Assembly: GCA_947383005.1 (NCBI GenBank)
Contig: CANDBT010000007.1
Coordinates: 1-64,000, forward strand
Length of the DNA stretch: 64,000 nt
Reading direction: 5' to 3'
Source of the DNA: an uncultured bacterium
GTDB taxonomy: Bacteria > Bacillota > Clostridia > Lachnospirales > Lachnospiraceae
Shown: positions 35,968 through 44,673 of the stretch, piece by piece
Numbering within the stretch: the first letter of the stretch is position 1
Layout of the letters: the number at the start of each line of letters is the position of its first letter
Notes under the pieces: model-generated
Told to the model about the DNA's origin: nothing
The model's input: only the letters and a program-made list of their open reading frames with translations
Databases searched by the model: none
Program-made: the position numbers and the translations under genes

Positions 35968-36829
35968 GGATCTTCCTCCCGTTGCACATACGGACAAATT
36001 CCGGATCAAAATGTTTCACCGCCGTACCCACGTATCCCATGTCCAGAGAAAAGATTCGCTCCATCTCCTCTTCACTCAAGGTAAAATCCCAGATGTCGAA
36101 GTTCTCCTCTATGCGCTCCTTATGAGTGGACTTGGGGATGACCACCACGCCTCTCTGCACATTCCACCGCAGGATCACCTGGCCTACGGTCTTTGCGTGG
36201 GCCGCCCCGATCTCCTTTAACATCTCATTCTCAAAAGGTTTATAGCGCCCTCCTCCAAGAGGCGCCCAGGCTTCCGGCACCACATCATAGTAGGCCATGG
36301 TCTCCAAAGCCTTCTCCTGGGTGTAATAAGGGTGCAGCTCCACCTGGTTGACCATGGGCCTGATCTTCACGGTCTCACAGAAGTTGGTCAGCACATGGGG
36401 ATAAAAATTGGACACTCCGATGGCCTTTAATTTCCCCTCCCTGTAAGCGTCCTCCATGGCCCTCCAGGCGCTGAAATAATCCTTCATGGCCTGGTGCAGA
36501 AGGTAGAGATCTAAGTATTCCAGCCCTGACTTTTCCAAAGAAGCGTCAATAGCCCTTTTGGCCGTCTCATAGCTTTCCATATCCTGCACCCACATCTTGG
36601 AAGTGATGAAGAGTTCTTCCCTGGTACAGATTCCTTCCGCGATAGCATCACGGACCGCTTCTCCCACGGCATCCTCGTTGGTGTAGGAGGCCGCCGTGTC
36701 AATCAGGCGGTATCCGGTGCGGATGGCATCCAGCACCGACCTCCTGCATTCCTCCTTATCCCGCACCTGAAACACACCGAACCCTTCCATGGGCATTTTT
36801 ACTTTATTCGTTAATGTGACAAATTCCAT
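35960..36829 (-). CDS. Aldo-keto reductase
   Basis: 289 residues with the ribosome site GAGAGGGG. Tetrad: DTAASYTNEDAVG (Asp, Tyr), ITSKMWVQDME (Lys), LLHQAMKDYF (His); cofactor loop VVIPKSTHKERIEEN. It is closest in overall sequence to the reductase at 26265-27152, suggesting a duplication within the island. It is coupled to the following reductase. The substrate is unknown. Confidence 0.9.
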   Translation of the reverse strand: MEFVTLTNKVKMPMEGFGVFQVRDKEECRRSVLDAIRTGYRLIDTAASYTNEDAVGEAVRDAIAEGICTREELFITSKMWVQDMESYETAKRAIDASLEKSGLEYLDLYLLHQAMKDYFSAWRAMEDAYREGKLKAIGVSNFYPHVLTNFCETVKIRPMVNQVELHPYYTQEKALETMAYYDVVPEAWAPLGGGRYKPFENEMLKEIGAAHAKTVGQVILRWNVQRGVVVIPKSTHKERIEENFDIWDFTLSEEEMERIFSLDMGYVGTAVKHFDPEFVRMCNGRKIHD

Positions 36830-36870
36830 TCCTCTTCCCCTCTCTTTTTGTTATTTTCTGTATGGGAATG

Positions 36871-36900
36871 ATTATAAAGCACATTTTCCCTAAAGTACAA
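36871..36900 (-). promoter_or_regulatory. Promoter T1 for the aldo-keto reductase pair
   Basis: Minus-strand TTGTAC (36900-36895), 18 nt, TATAAT (36876-36871). It has the same -35 block and spacing as T2. The rest of the 36830-37068 gap shows no gene. Confidence 0.65.
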
Positions 36901-37068
36901 TGCCCTTTCTGCAATCTGCTATCATTTTAATTTATAGCGGCACATTTCTATGAATCCTGACTGCCCGCGGAAACCAGCCATCTGTCCCCCAGTCATATAC
37001 ACTTCCAGAGAAAAGGCACCTGCATACTGCTCACAAGAAACGTCCGGATACAGTTAACATCATAACAT

Positions 37069-37839
37069 CTACTTGTCACTCTCAATCCCTGCCACGACAA
37101 ACCTCCCATCCCGTTCCTGATAGCTGCAGGTAACCAGGAGCACCATTACAGAATCCTTCTCAAACTCAATACCCGTCCCATAGAACCCAGCTTCCTTAAG
37201 CCGTTTAAAAAAATCCGCTTTTTCAGCTTTCGTCTCCGGTTTCCGTTGATAAAACACCCCCTCCGGCTCCGTCCAGTCCTCTTCTTTGGCATACAAAACC
37301 GAAAAAACCTGAAACCTTCTATGTTCCCACAAACTGTCAAGGCAGATAACCGGATGATTCTCCCAATAGCTTTTCTCCCGGTACTTTAACAAATCCGCAA
37401 ACATGCTTCCATTACGCATATTATGGCCATACAAAAATACACACCCTTCCCCTCCCAAATCAAAACCGGAGCCTGCCGCAAACGGCGTTCCTCCATATGA
37501 TTTTTCTCTCTCGAAATTTCTGTGGAGATAATATTCCGGATCATCCGGCGTCCACATGACCGGATAGTCAATTCCTGTCCCGTCAATGGAAACCCAGCCT
37601 GCCAAATCCCCGTTTTTTTCCCAAAGCCCCTTATACTCCGGCAGCATGTCCTTTTCCCCACGGAATGCATATTCCATCACTTCTGTTTCGTCCCGTACTG
37701 TTTTCACCTCCTCCGCCAGTCTGAGAAACTGGATCTGCTCCTCTCTTAAATCCCAAATCCTTTTCCAAAAAATACCGGTGACTCCCACTATGGCAAATAA
37801 AAAACACATGAACAAACCGCGTTCCAACTTTTCAAACAT
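37069..37839 (-). CDS. Class B sortase
   Basis: 256 residues: an N-terminal membrane anchor (MCFLFAIVGVTGIFW), then a sortase B barrel. Catalytic His in LYGHNMRNG, Cys in LVTCSYQERDG and Arg shortly after (DGRFVV) are all present, with the extra N-terminal helices typical of class B. Sortase B genes are common at the end of clostridial conjugative transfer operons. It probably anchors an element-coded surface protein to the wall. No clear sorting motif is seen in the window; the best candidate substrate is the protein at 48066-48851. Confidence 0.9.
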   Translation of the reverse strand: MFEKLERGLFMCFLFAIVGVTGIFWKRIWDLREEQIQFLRLAEEVKTVRDETEVMEYAFRGEKDMLPEYKGLWEKNGDLAGWVSIDGTGIDYPVMWTPDDPEYYLHRNFEREKSYGGTPFAAGSGFDLGGEGCVFLYGHNMRNGSMFADLLKYREKSYWENHPVICLDSLWEHRRFQVFSVLYAKEEDWTEPEGVFYQRKPETKAEKADFFKRLKEAGFYGTGIEFEKDSVMVLLVTCSYQERDGRFVVAGIESDK

Positions 37840-37919
37840 ACATCCTCCCTGTCCTCACTGGCAGCCAGTCAACCCACACACAGCAACGAACCACATAACC
37901 ATAGGAGTATACCTTATGG

Positions 37920-37970
37920 CCCAAAGCGCCCCTTCTCCGAAGAAATCTGTAATGCAGTGCGCCCTTTGGG
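37920..37970. other. Long stem-loop downstream of the small transfer genes
   Basis: CCCAAAGCGC and GCGCCCTTTGGG pair with one bulge around a 29-nt loop that itself contains a TTCT-TCGG-AGAA hairpin. No T run follows on the minus strand, so it is not a classical terminator. It may stabilise or process the transcript between the small genes and sortase. Confidence 0.45.
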
Positions 37971-38079
37971 TATGGCTGTCTGGTTTGTTGCCCCATGTGA
38001 ATAAAAGCCAGAAGGCAGAACTGTCAAATCTCCCCTCCGGCCTTATCTCATGCACTCTGTCATAAGGAATTTCTACTGT

Positions 38080-38346
38080 TTACTTTACATTTCCCAGCGT
38101 TTTGGAATTCTCATTTTCAAACGGGACTTCCGACAGCTCTGCAACTCCATTTTCGCTTCTGAAGTAAACCACATCCATCAATTCCCGTTCCTGATTCTCC
38201 TTAGCAAAAACAGTCTCTACAGCTATCGTCTCAGATACAGATATTGAATCTGCCCCTAATGCAATCATACTTCCTGCTGCCAGCATAGAAATAACCGCTA
38301 ACTCTAACATGGTTCTAACAAATGCGTAAACAATCGCTAAACTCAT
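38080..38346 (-). CDS. Small possible secreted protein of the transfer operon
   Basis: 88 residues if translated from ATG 38346, which overlaps the previous stop by ATGA. A hydrophobic N-terminus (SLAIVYAFVRTMLELAVISMLAAGSMIALG in parts) could act as signal or anchor, followed by an acidic segment (ENQERELMDVVYF). The first 14 codons coincide with a perfect four-unit 11-bp operator array (38304-38342), so an alternative start is ATG 38271 or nearby. No family recognised. Confidence 0.4.
   Translation of the reverse strand: MSLAIVYAFVRTMLELAVISMLAAGSMIALGADSISVSETIAVETVFAKENQERELMDVVYFRSENGVAELSEVPFENENSKTLGNVK
38304..38342 (-). promoter_or_regulatory. 11-bp-phased operator repeats, site D
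   Basis: CTAACA, CTAACA, GTAAAC and CTAAAC start at 38304, 38315, 38326 and 38337 on the plus strand, exactly 11 nt apart. The array overlaps the coupled start of the 38080-38346 frame. It is the only copy inside the conjugation block. Confidence 0.55.
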
Positions 38347-38639
38347 CTTACTGTTTTCTTACCATCGCTTTCCCATAACAGCCAGGAAAAATACACAAAC
38401 CTCCCATATATCCATCTGCAGATTCTGTTCTCTGTCAAATACGATTCCTCAGCCAATTCCGGATTATCCTTCCGCCATCTGGTCTGCTCCAAAAATTCCC
38501 CCACATCTTTATAGACATCCAAAGACATTCTTGCTCTCTCCAGTTCTTTGGCACATGGATCGTCAATCTCTACAGCAAATTCCCTCCACAAAATTTCCAC
38601 AAGTTCCTGATCTGAAATATCCCACTCCTTACCAGTCAT
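38343..38639 (-). CDS. Small hypothetical protein coupled to VirD4
   Basis: 98 residues, beginning 11 nt inside the 3' end of the VirD4 gene and ending in ATGA with the next frame. The sequence is charged and helical, with Trp/Tyr-rich C-terminus (CRWIYGRFVYFSWLLW). No motif is recognised. Its fixed place after the coupling protein suggests a transfer accessory role. Confidence 0.55.
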   Translation of the reverse strand: MTGKEWDISDQELVEILWREFAVEIDDPCAKELERARMSLDVYKDVGEFLEQTRWRKDNPELAEESYLTENRICRWIYGRFVYFSWLLWESDGKKTVR

Positions 38640-40731
38640 CCGTAAATAAATCCTCCACCCTCTCTATTTTTCCCCCATCTCCACCTCCGCGGCTTGATTC
38701 ATGCCCTTTACTCTCCTGTATCAGTTCCGTTCTATCCAAGCCACTTTGTTCCCTTTGGAATCCCATTTCCACACTTTCCCGCGATTTCACCCTATCCGTT
38801 TCCTTACTCCCATCCCTTGCCAGCTTCTGCTCCTCACTTTGGTTCTGCGGTTTTTTTCGTCTGTCCGAATCCTCTGTTACTCTTCCCCCTTTTCCCTTTA
38901 GAAAAACTCCCTCTGATTCACCAGGAACCTCTGAAAAAGCCTCCCCGCCCTTTCGTTTTCCCTCTCCTTCCCCAGAGTTTCCTTCTCCGTTTTCAGCTTC
39001 CAATTCCCCCTTCCGCCACTCCGGCACATGGCTCTCCGTCTTCTCCAGCACCAGATTTTTCGCCACCGGGTGCCTGGAATAATCAAATTTTCTCACCTTC
39101 AACACCTTCTGCCCCCTGATAATCACAAGAGCCTGATCCAAAGGAAACCGAAGCACCTCATCCGGCAGAAGCAGCATGCGCTTCCCAACGGAACTGGTCT
39201 CCGAATAATCCGGTACATAGTCGCTCATACGCATGGAGCTTAAATTCTTCCGTATAGAAGCCACCCCCACAGTCACTTCCCCCGACCGATTGCTGAAATA
39301 CGTTGCCGTAGTCATGTCATTACACCCTAAAAACAATGACGTATCGCACCCGCCCAGAATCTCCTCCCACTGCCCATCCGGATACCGATTCTGTAACTGA
39401 GGGATATTCTGATACATAATACTCATTCCCAGATCCCGGCTCCTGGCCGTAGCCAGCTTTTTCTTAAAATCCGGCACCACCCCGATGTTGGGGAACTCAT
39501 CAAGAATAAATTGAACCGGAACCGGCAGCTTCCGGCTCTCCTGCCGGTCCGCAAACCGCACCAGCTTGATACACAAGAACGACACAAACAACGTTGCCAG
39601 CATATCATAAGTAGAATCCTGATCCGAAGTAATACAAAAATAAGCACACCGTTCCTTCCCCGGAAGGGTCAAATCAAATTCCCGGTAACTGGTAATCTTC
39701 TGCACCTTCTCATTCTGCATGATCTGCAGCCGGGTTCCCAGCCCCAGCACCGCATTCCCCTTCACCTTATCCGCCTTAGAAAATAACCGGTACGGCCCCT
39801 TAGCCGGATGACTAGTGGGCAGATTATCAAAAATCCCATCCAGCGCCTCCAGGCTCTGATTGATCAGCAGCTTATACGCCTCCGCAAAGCTCTTATCCTT
39901 CTCCTCATACTCATGATACACATACAGACAGAGCGCCTTTAACAAATCCATCTCCGTGTTGTCATAAAAATGGTCAAACTTGTCCGTAGTATTGCGAATC
40001 ACCACGTCCACAAAGGTATCAATCAGCCCGCCCCCGTCAATCTCCCCCAGACAATCCCAGGCGTCCGAATTGTCCAGGTTAATCAGGTTCCACTGCCGCA
40101 CTGTGTACCTCTGGTCTTTCAAGTACGTCGCCGTATCCTCATACAGCTCCGACTTGGGATCAGTCACAAACATACTCTCCCCACGTTTCACACACTGGAG
40201 AATCATATTCCTGGCAAATGCCCTGGACTTCATGGAACCCTGGGAGCCGCACACAGCGATATTTCGGTTCAGCCTGGAATCTCTGGGAAGACTTAATACA
40301 TGTCCGGTCTTCAAATCCTGCCCCAAAATAATCCCGTCCACCTGCCTCACATCCCTATCCTCACGGAGTACGACCTTCCGCTCCGAGTCCTTCATGTATC
40401 CCGCCGTCCCATAGGTTCCCAGGCTCGAATAGCTGAAATTCCGTTCTTCATCCGTTCCCGCAAGTCCTCCTTTCTCACTCCGAAACAGAATCAATCCCGC
40501 AAAGACCAGGAGCAGAAGCAACGCCAGAAACGTACATTTCCATCCCGTCACGGAAAACAATGCCCCAAACAGACACCGAAGCGGATTCAGACTCACATTG
40601 CCTGCGTCCGTTAAAATCTGCTTAAAGATTCCCCCTGCATACAGCGCCAGCAAAAACAATGCCCCAAGCCCAATTACCAGCTTTTTTCTCTCTGGCAATT
40701 CCTCTCTCTCCTGGTTTTCATGTTCTCCCAT
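38629..40731 (-). CDS. VirD4/TraG-type conjugal coupling ATPase
   Basis: 700 residues. Two N-terminal membrane segments (about 17-38 and 55-83) are followed by a TraG/VirD4 ATPase: Walker A variant GSQGSMKS (162-169) and Walker B FILDEFPN (near 410). The serine-rich, charged tail after ~residue 570 is an accessory extension. The protein brings DNA-relaxase complexes to the secretion channel. Its relatives are the coupling proteins of clostridial ICEs. Located downstream of the replication-type helix-turn-helix gene. No relaxase gene is visible in the window. Confidence 0.92.
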   Translation of the reverse strand: MGEHENQEREELPERKKLVIGLGALFLLALYAGGIFKQILTDAGNVSLNPLRCLFGALFSVTGWKCTFLALLLLLVFAGLILFRSEKGGLAGTDEERNFSYSSLGTYGTAGYMKDSERKVVLREDRDVRQVDGIILGQDLKTGHVLSLPRDSRLNRNIAVCGSQGSMKSRAFARNMILQCVKRGESMFVTDPKSELYEDTATYLKDQRYTVRQWNLINLDNSDAWDCLGEIDGGGLIDTFVDVVIRNTTDKFDHFYDNTEMDLLKALCLYVYHEYEEKDKSFAEAYKLLINQSLEALDGIFDNLPTSHPAKGPYRLFSKADKVKGNAVLGLGTRLQIMQNEKVQKITSYREFDLTLPGKERCAYFCITSDQDSTYDMLATLFVSFLCIKLVRFADRQESRKLPVPVQFILDEFPNIGVVPDFKKKLATARSRDLGMSIMYQNIPQLQNRYPDGQWEEILGGCDTSLFLGCNDMTTATYFSNRSGEVTVGVASIRKNLSSMRMSDYVPDYSETSSVGKRMLLLPDEVLRFPLDQALVIIRGQKVLKVRKFDYSRHPVAKNLVLEKTESHVPEWRKGELEAENGEGNSGEGEGKRKGGEAFSEVPGESEGVFLKGKGGRVTEDSDRRKKPQNQSEEQKLARDGSKETDRVKSRESVEMGFQREQSGLDRTELIQESKGHESSRGGGDGGKIERVEDLFTDDW

Positions 40732-40809
40732 ATCTCACCTCTTCCCGCAAAATCAATATTGGCACATACCGCTATGCGAAATGCGCCATCTTGTCAACAT
40801 GCCTTCCAG

Positions 40810-40830
40810 TTGTGAAACTCCATTTCACAA
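40810..40830. promoter_or_regulatory. Inverted repeat between VirD4 and the replication-type gene
   Basis: Arms TTGTGAAA and TTTCACAA are separated by 5 nt (CTCCA). It lies in the 108-nt gap upstream of VirD4. It lacks a T run, so an operator or mRNA structure is more likely than a terminator. Confidence 0.4.
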
Positions 40831-40839
40831 GCGTTCTTC

Positions 40840-42009
40840 CTACGCAGCCCCCACCGCATGATACCGGTATAGGTTCCCGTAGTAAGTGCTGATCGTGCTG
40901 GACGCATTGTAAAGTGCCGTAATCATCACCGCCCGGATATTCCGAATCTTGGACGCTGTTTCCGACATACACCGAAGGACATATTGGACATGAAACATGG
41001 TCAGGCTCTTATACCTCTCCTTCACCTCTGCCGCTTTCCGTTCCTCCCGGTTGACCCGGATTGTCCGAGCTGTGGAAGTCAGAACCTCCGAAGCGATCTC
41101 CACCAGCTCATCCAGTTCGTCTGTGTCACCCAAATCATGCTTCAAAATGTCATACTCAATCTGTCTCTTAAATTCCTCCCTGATTCCCTGATAGGAAGAT
41201 AAGATTAGAGAATCTCTGTTGTAATCTTTGTATGTAATCTCTGTATTTGTCCCCCTAAAACCTGCAACACACTTTTCTATATTTCGGAAATGGGTATCCC
41301 CAATTTCGGTGGTATACCCCTCCTTCAGTAAGACCTCTCCCTCATACTTCTCCATTCTATCATCAATTTTTTTCACCTCTGCCATTCTCTGTTCCTCTCT
41401 GCTGTCTCCCCTTTCCCTCTTATGCCCGTCCATTCTTCCGATTTTTATTCCAATTTCCTTGTAACTCACTGCCTTCTCCCCATTCTTTCCCTCTCCAGCC
41501 TCTTTTTCCCCATATTCCGCCCTACCTTCTTCCCGTCTATCTATCCCGTCTTTACCTCCATCCGGTTCTCCATCTTTCGGAAATGTCAGCCGCTTCAGCA
41601 CTTCCACATCCAGAGCCAGAAACAGAACATTAGGAATGATAATTCCGCCCATATTTAATTTCCGAAAAATCCGTTTCACCACTCCCAGCTTCTCCAGCTC
41701 CACGATTGCATTGGAAGCGTCCCTCTTACTGATCCCAAACTGGTCCGCAATCTGCTGGTAATTCCGCTGTAACAGATCCGCCTTAAATTTCTTTTTATAT
41801 CCCACAAGCTCCCCGGTTCCCTCACTCCGTACCTCCGCAGCACGATACCAGTACACAATGTCCGCAAGAATCACAATGGCATTCAAATAGGGTTTCCCAC
41901 TCTCTTTGCGAATTGTCTGATACCAGGCAGACGGAATCACATTCCCCGTTATCCGCATTTGACTAAGCTGGTCCACCGTTTCATTTCCTGTCCTATAAAT
42001 AGACTCCAT
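40840..42009 (-). CDS. Helix-turn-helix protein of the ICE replication/regulation type
   Basis: 389 residues with a strong ribosome site (AAGGAGAGG). The N-terminal ~145 residues contain a conserved block seen in clostridial ICEs (ILADIVYWYR, then YQQIADQFGISKRDASNAIV, a winged helix). The rest is a variable charged linker and a C-terminal helical domain (EFKRQIEYDILKHDLG). It probably binds element DNA for replication or transcription control. It is first in the VirD4 sub-operon. Exact function is not established. Confidence 0.65.
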   Translation of the reverse strand: MESIYRTGNETVDQLSQMRITGNVIPSAWYQTIRKESGKPYLNAIVILADIVYWYRAAEVRSEGTGELVGYKKKFKADLLQRNYQQIADQFGISKRDASNAIVELEKLGVVKRIFRKLNMGGIIIPNVLFLALDVEVLKRLTFPKDGEPDGGKDGIDRREEGRAEYGEKEAGEGKNGEKAVSYKEIGIKIGRMDGHKRERGDSREEQRMAEVKKIDDRMEKYEGEVLLKEGYTTEIGDTHFRNIEKCVAGFRGTNTEITYKDYNRDSLILSSYQGIREEFKRQIEYDILKHDLGDTDELDELVEIASEVLTSTARTIRVNREERKAAEVKERYKSLTMFHVQYVLRCMSETASKIRNIRAVMITALYNASSTISTYYGNLYRYHAVGAA

Positions 42010-42058
42010 AAGATTATCCTCTCCTTTTGTTCATTTCCATACGCTGTTTATTCCTGAT

Positions 42059-43174
42059 CTAAGATTCCCACCCCAGATACCAATACACCTTCTCCGGCCG
42101 GATCGCCTCTACCTCAAACCGCTCCCCTAAAGCCTCCCTCACTGCCTCCGCCTGATAAGTAAAACAAAACACCCTGCCTCCTCTGGCCGCCCCCTGTAAT
42201 CGAATCCTCCTTAACTGCCTTAAATCCAACAAATAACAAAAATACACTCTCTTTCCATTCCCATCCGTCCCTGCCTCCAGCCCAAAGGGATTCTCCCGAA
42301 CCTGAGAAAGCGCCCCACATAAAAACTCTCTAAGCCTCCCTCTCCCCTCTCTACTGCACAAAAGCCGTATCTGCACCGCCGCCTCCTTAATCAATGGAAC
42401 AAAATAAATACCCTCATAAGTTTCATCCACCTGATAAAGATTCCCCTTCAGTCCCCCGTCACTCCCAAGAATCCTTCCCAGCATATCCATATCCCTCCCC
42501 ATCATCACAGCCCCATAAAGCCTGGTCTCTCCAAACCCAAACCTCCTAAACCGCATTTCCATCCGGCCCCTCAGATTCCTCTCAATCTTCGGCGTCCACT
42601 TCATCAAACTGTCCATGGTGTTGTAAACCACAAAAGCCTCATCCCCCACCAAAATTCCACAAGCACGGGACCCGGATACCTCCTTGTCCGTCTCCAACTT
42701 CCACTCCGCCGTTCCATAATAATTCCCAATCTTTCCTCCCCTTCTTTCCCCTACCCCCATAGAAGAATATGGAGAGGGATAGAACCCAGGGAACAGCACC
42801 GGCTTGTCACTGATAAAAATCCCAACCCCCATCCGGTAAAAATAAATCCACACCATGCTCATGCGGTGGAGCCGCAGCCGCTTGTCCGGCTCACTCTTTA
42901 CATGGTTCGTTGCCCCGGAGCCAGAAAGAAACAACTCCACATCCTCCCTATATATCTCCAAAAGATACCTTTTTCCCTTCACCCGCAACAGATATCCCCG
43001 TATCCCGTCCTTACTCCGAAGCTTGATCTCCCCATCCCTTTTCAGCCTGGTAAGAAGAGCCGCCCCATACTCTTTAGAGCCAGCCGCCTCCCCCATCCAG
43101 TCCGCCGGTATCTCCCCGCTTACCGCCGCCAGTAAAAGCACCTCATCCCGTTTCTCCCTTCTTCTCACGACCAC
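42059..43174 (-). CDS. Hypothetical winged-helix/alpha-beta protein of the transfer block
   Basis: 371 residues, GTG start after AAAGGA. The N-terminal ~75 residues look like a winged helix (LLTRLKRDGEIKLRSKDG). The remainder alternates strands and helices and resembles the replication-relaxation layout (wHTH plus nuclease-like fold). I cannot identify catalytic residues with confidence. It is one of two proteins with this layout in the block (the other is 44015-44569). It lies between the replication-type gene and a RusA-like gene, so a role in transfer replication is plausible. Confidence 0.5.
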   Translation of the reverse strand: MVVRRREKRDEVLLLAAVSGEIPADWMGEAAGSKEYGAALLTRLKRDGEIKLRSKDGIRGYLLRVKGKRYLLEIYREDVELFLSGSGATNHVKSEPDKRLRLHRMSMVWIYFYRMGVGIFISDKPVLFPGFYPSPYSSMGVGERRGGKIGNYYGTAEWKLETDKEVSGSRACGILVGDEAFVVYNTMDSLMKWTPKIERNLRGRMEMRFRRFGFGETRLYGAVMMGRDMDMLGRILGSDGGLKGNLYQVDETYEGIYFVPLIKEAAVQIRLLCSREGRGRLREFLCGALSQVRENPFGLEAGTDGNGKRVYFCYLLDLRQLRRIRLQGAARGGRVFCFTYQAEAVREALGERFEVEAIRPEKVYWYLGWES

Positions 43175-43290
43175 CCCTCATTCCTTTCCGTAATGTTCTA
43201 TTTCCTACCCTGTTGGCTCTATCCCTGGGTAACTTTTCCTACTTGTCAATCCCCAACCTTTACATGAAACACGGCGTTTTTTGACAACTC

Positions 43291-43965
43291 TTACCCTGTC
43301 GATTTTTCCCTGGTTCGGAAACTGCCATTTTTCGATACCCCGTTTCCCCCATAAAACTCCTTAATCCAGCCCCCAAACAGCCCCTTATCCATAAGAAACA
43401 CCTCCGTCCAGTCCCCGTCTCCCATGACCGTGGTGTGGTAACTATCCAGATACAATCCCCCGTCAGATTCCAGGAAAAAAGTTCCCAGAGCGTCCACCAC
43501 CTGCTTCTCCTCAATGTTGTCATGGTCCCTCACCCGGACCTCCAGCTTCCCCTTATCATAAACATGACAGAAACAAACCACCGCCTCCTTATAAGCCGGA
43601 ACCTCCAGCCCCTCCTTCCCTCTCTCCCCGCACCACTTCTCCATAGCCAGAAACAGAGGCTGGTAAACATAATCCGTATACTTGCTTTTCCTGTGAGGCA
43701 AAAGAAACGGCAGTTCTGCCCTCAAAATCCCCTTCTCATATCCAATCGTAATCCAATGACTCCGTATCAATCTCTCCCGGTAATCCCTCTGCCTCTCCGG
43801 CTCCGCCACGCTCTCCATTACTAACCGCCTAAGTTTTTCCGTCAATCTCTCCGCACAAAGGGAAGCCTTCTCCACTTCCTCCCCATATCTCCCATACTGA
43901 AAATCCGAGGCAAACCTCTCATAAGCCGCCTTAATTCCCCCGGCCTCCGCCAGATGTTCCTGCAT
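43291..43965 (-). CDS. Hypothetical protein with RusA-like segment
   Basis: 224 residues from ATG 43965. The frame stays open about 27 codons upstream to an ATT at 44046 that sits 6 nt after GGAGG, so the true N-terminus may be longer with a non-standard start. The C-terminal half contains RDHDNIEEKQVVDALG followed by a distal Asp/Glu strand, like the Asp cluster of RusA Holliday-junction resolvases. Most of the RusA family is ~120 residues, so a helical N-terminal domain is extra. The resolvase link is an inference. Confidence 0.5.
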   Translation of the reverse strand: MQEHLAEAGGIKAAYERFASDFQYGRYGEEVEKASLCAERLTEKLRRLVMESVAEPERQRDYRERLIRSHWITIGYEKGILRAELPFLLPHRKSKYTDYVYQPLFLAMEKWCGERGKEGLEVPAYKEAVVCFCHVYDKGKLEVRVRDHDNIEEKQVVDALGTFFLESDGGLYLDSYHTTVMGDGDWTEVFLMDKGLFGGWIKEFYGGNGVSKNGSFRTREKSTG

Positions 43966-44014
43966 AATCCCTGCTAGCTTCTGAGCCTCCTTCAGCCGAT
44001 CCCTGGCCAGTCCC

Positions 44015-44569
44015 TCAAATTCCGTTCTTCTCTCTCTTTCGATAATATTCCACCTCCCCGCTATCTCTCACCAGACAGAATCCCACCACATCCGGTATCT
44101 GAATCTGCCCCATTAACTCCTTATCCTCTATGACCACGATATGCCTTCCCTCCGGCCTCCTCATTTTCCCGTAAATCCCATTCACCAGCTTCACATCCCC
44201 AATCCCCACATACAAGATGTCATAAATCTCCCCGCTGCCAAAAAACACGATCCGCACCGGAAAGTCCTCCCTCTGTGCCAAAAAATGACTCTCCACCTTC
44301 CGTCTCCCCACCATATCCCCAAGCACCCACAAAGCCTGTATTGTCCCCTCATCCTTCACAGAATACGCAAACCCGCTGGAAGAAACCAGCCCCGTATAGG
44401 GATTGCGGAAAATCTGCCGGTTCTTCTCCAGCCGCCTCATGGCCCTTATCACCCCGGTTCTCTCCCCCGGAAAAAACAGTTCCACCTGTCCCAGTTCCAT
44501 AACGTTATACTTCCGTATCAAATCCAGAACCTTCCCCGATATCTCCTCCGGGTTCCGATATGTACCCAT
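44015..44569 (-). CDS. Hypothetical winged-helix protein of the transfer block (DUF5697-like)
   Basis: 184 residues; ATG 44569 lies 11 nt after AGGAGG. The N-terminus has a winged helix (ISGKVLDLIRKYNVMELGQV, RAMRRLEKNRQIFRN). The C-terminal ~80 residues form an alpha/beta fold (VRIVFFGSGEIYDILYV, HIVVIEDKELM). The layout recalls small replication-relaxation-type proteins carried by Lachnospiraceae ICEs, tentatively DUF5697. It directly follows VirB4. The family name is from memory and should be treated as tentative. Confidence 0.5.
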   Translation of the reverse strand: MGTYRNPEEISGKVLDLIRKYNVMELGQVELFFPGERTGVIRAMRRLEKNRQIFRNPYTGLVSSSGFAYSVKDEGTIQALWVLGDMVGRRKVESHFLAQREDFPVRIVFFGSGEIYDILYVGIGDVKLVNGIYGKMRRPEGRHIVVIEDKELMGQIQIPDVVGFCLVRDSGEVEYYRKREKNGI

Positions 44570-44673
44570 GGTTTCCCTCACCTCCTGCCACTTTTCTCTT
44601 TACTCCTGTCTCTTCTCTCTTGTTCCGATCTCCCTTGTCCCGCTTCACCATGGAACACTTATGTCCATTCCGC

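Noticed and set aside
38304-38342. Coincidence of site D with coding sequence as proof that it is not regulatory
   Set aside because: Four exact 11-bp steps matching three noncoding sites outweigh the coding overlap; kept as a regulatory candidate with lowered confidence.
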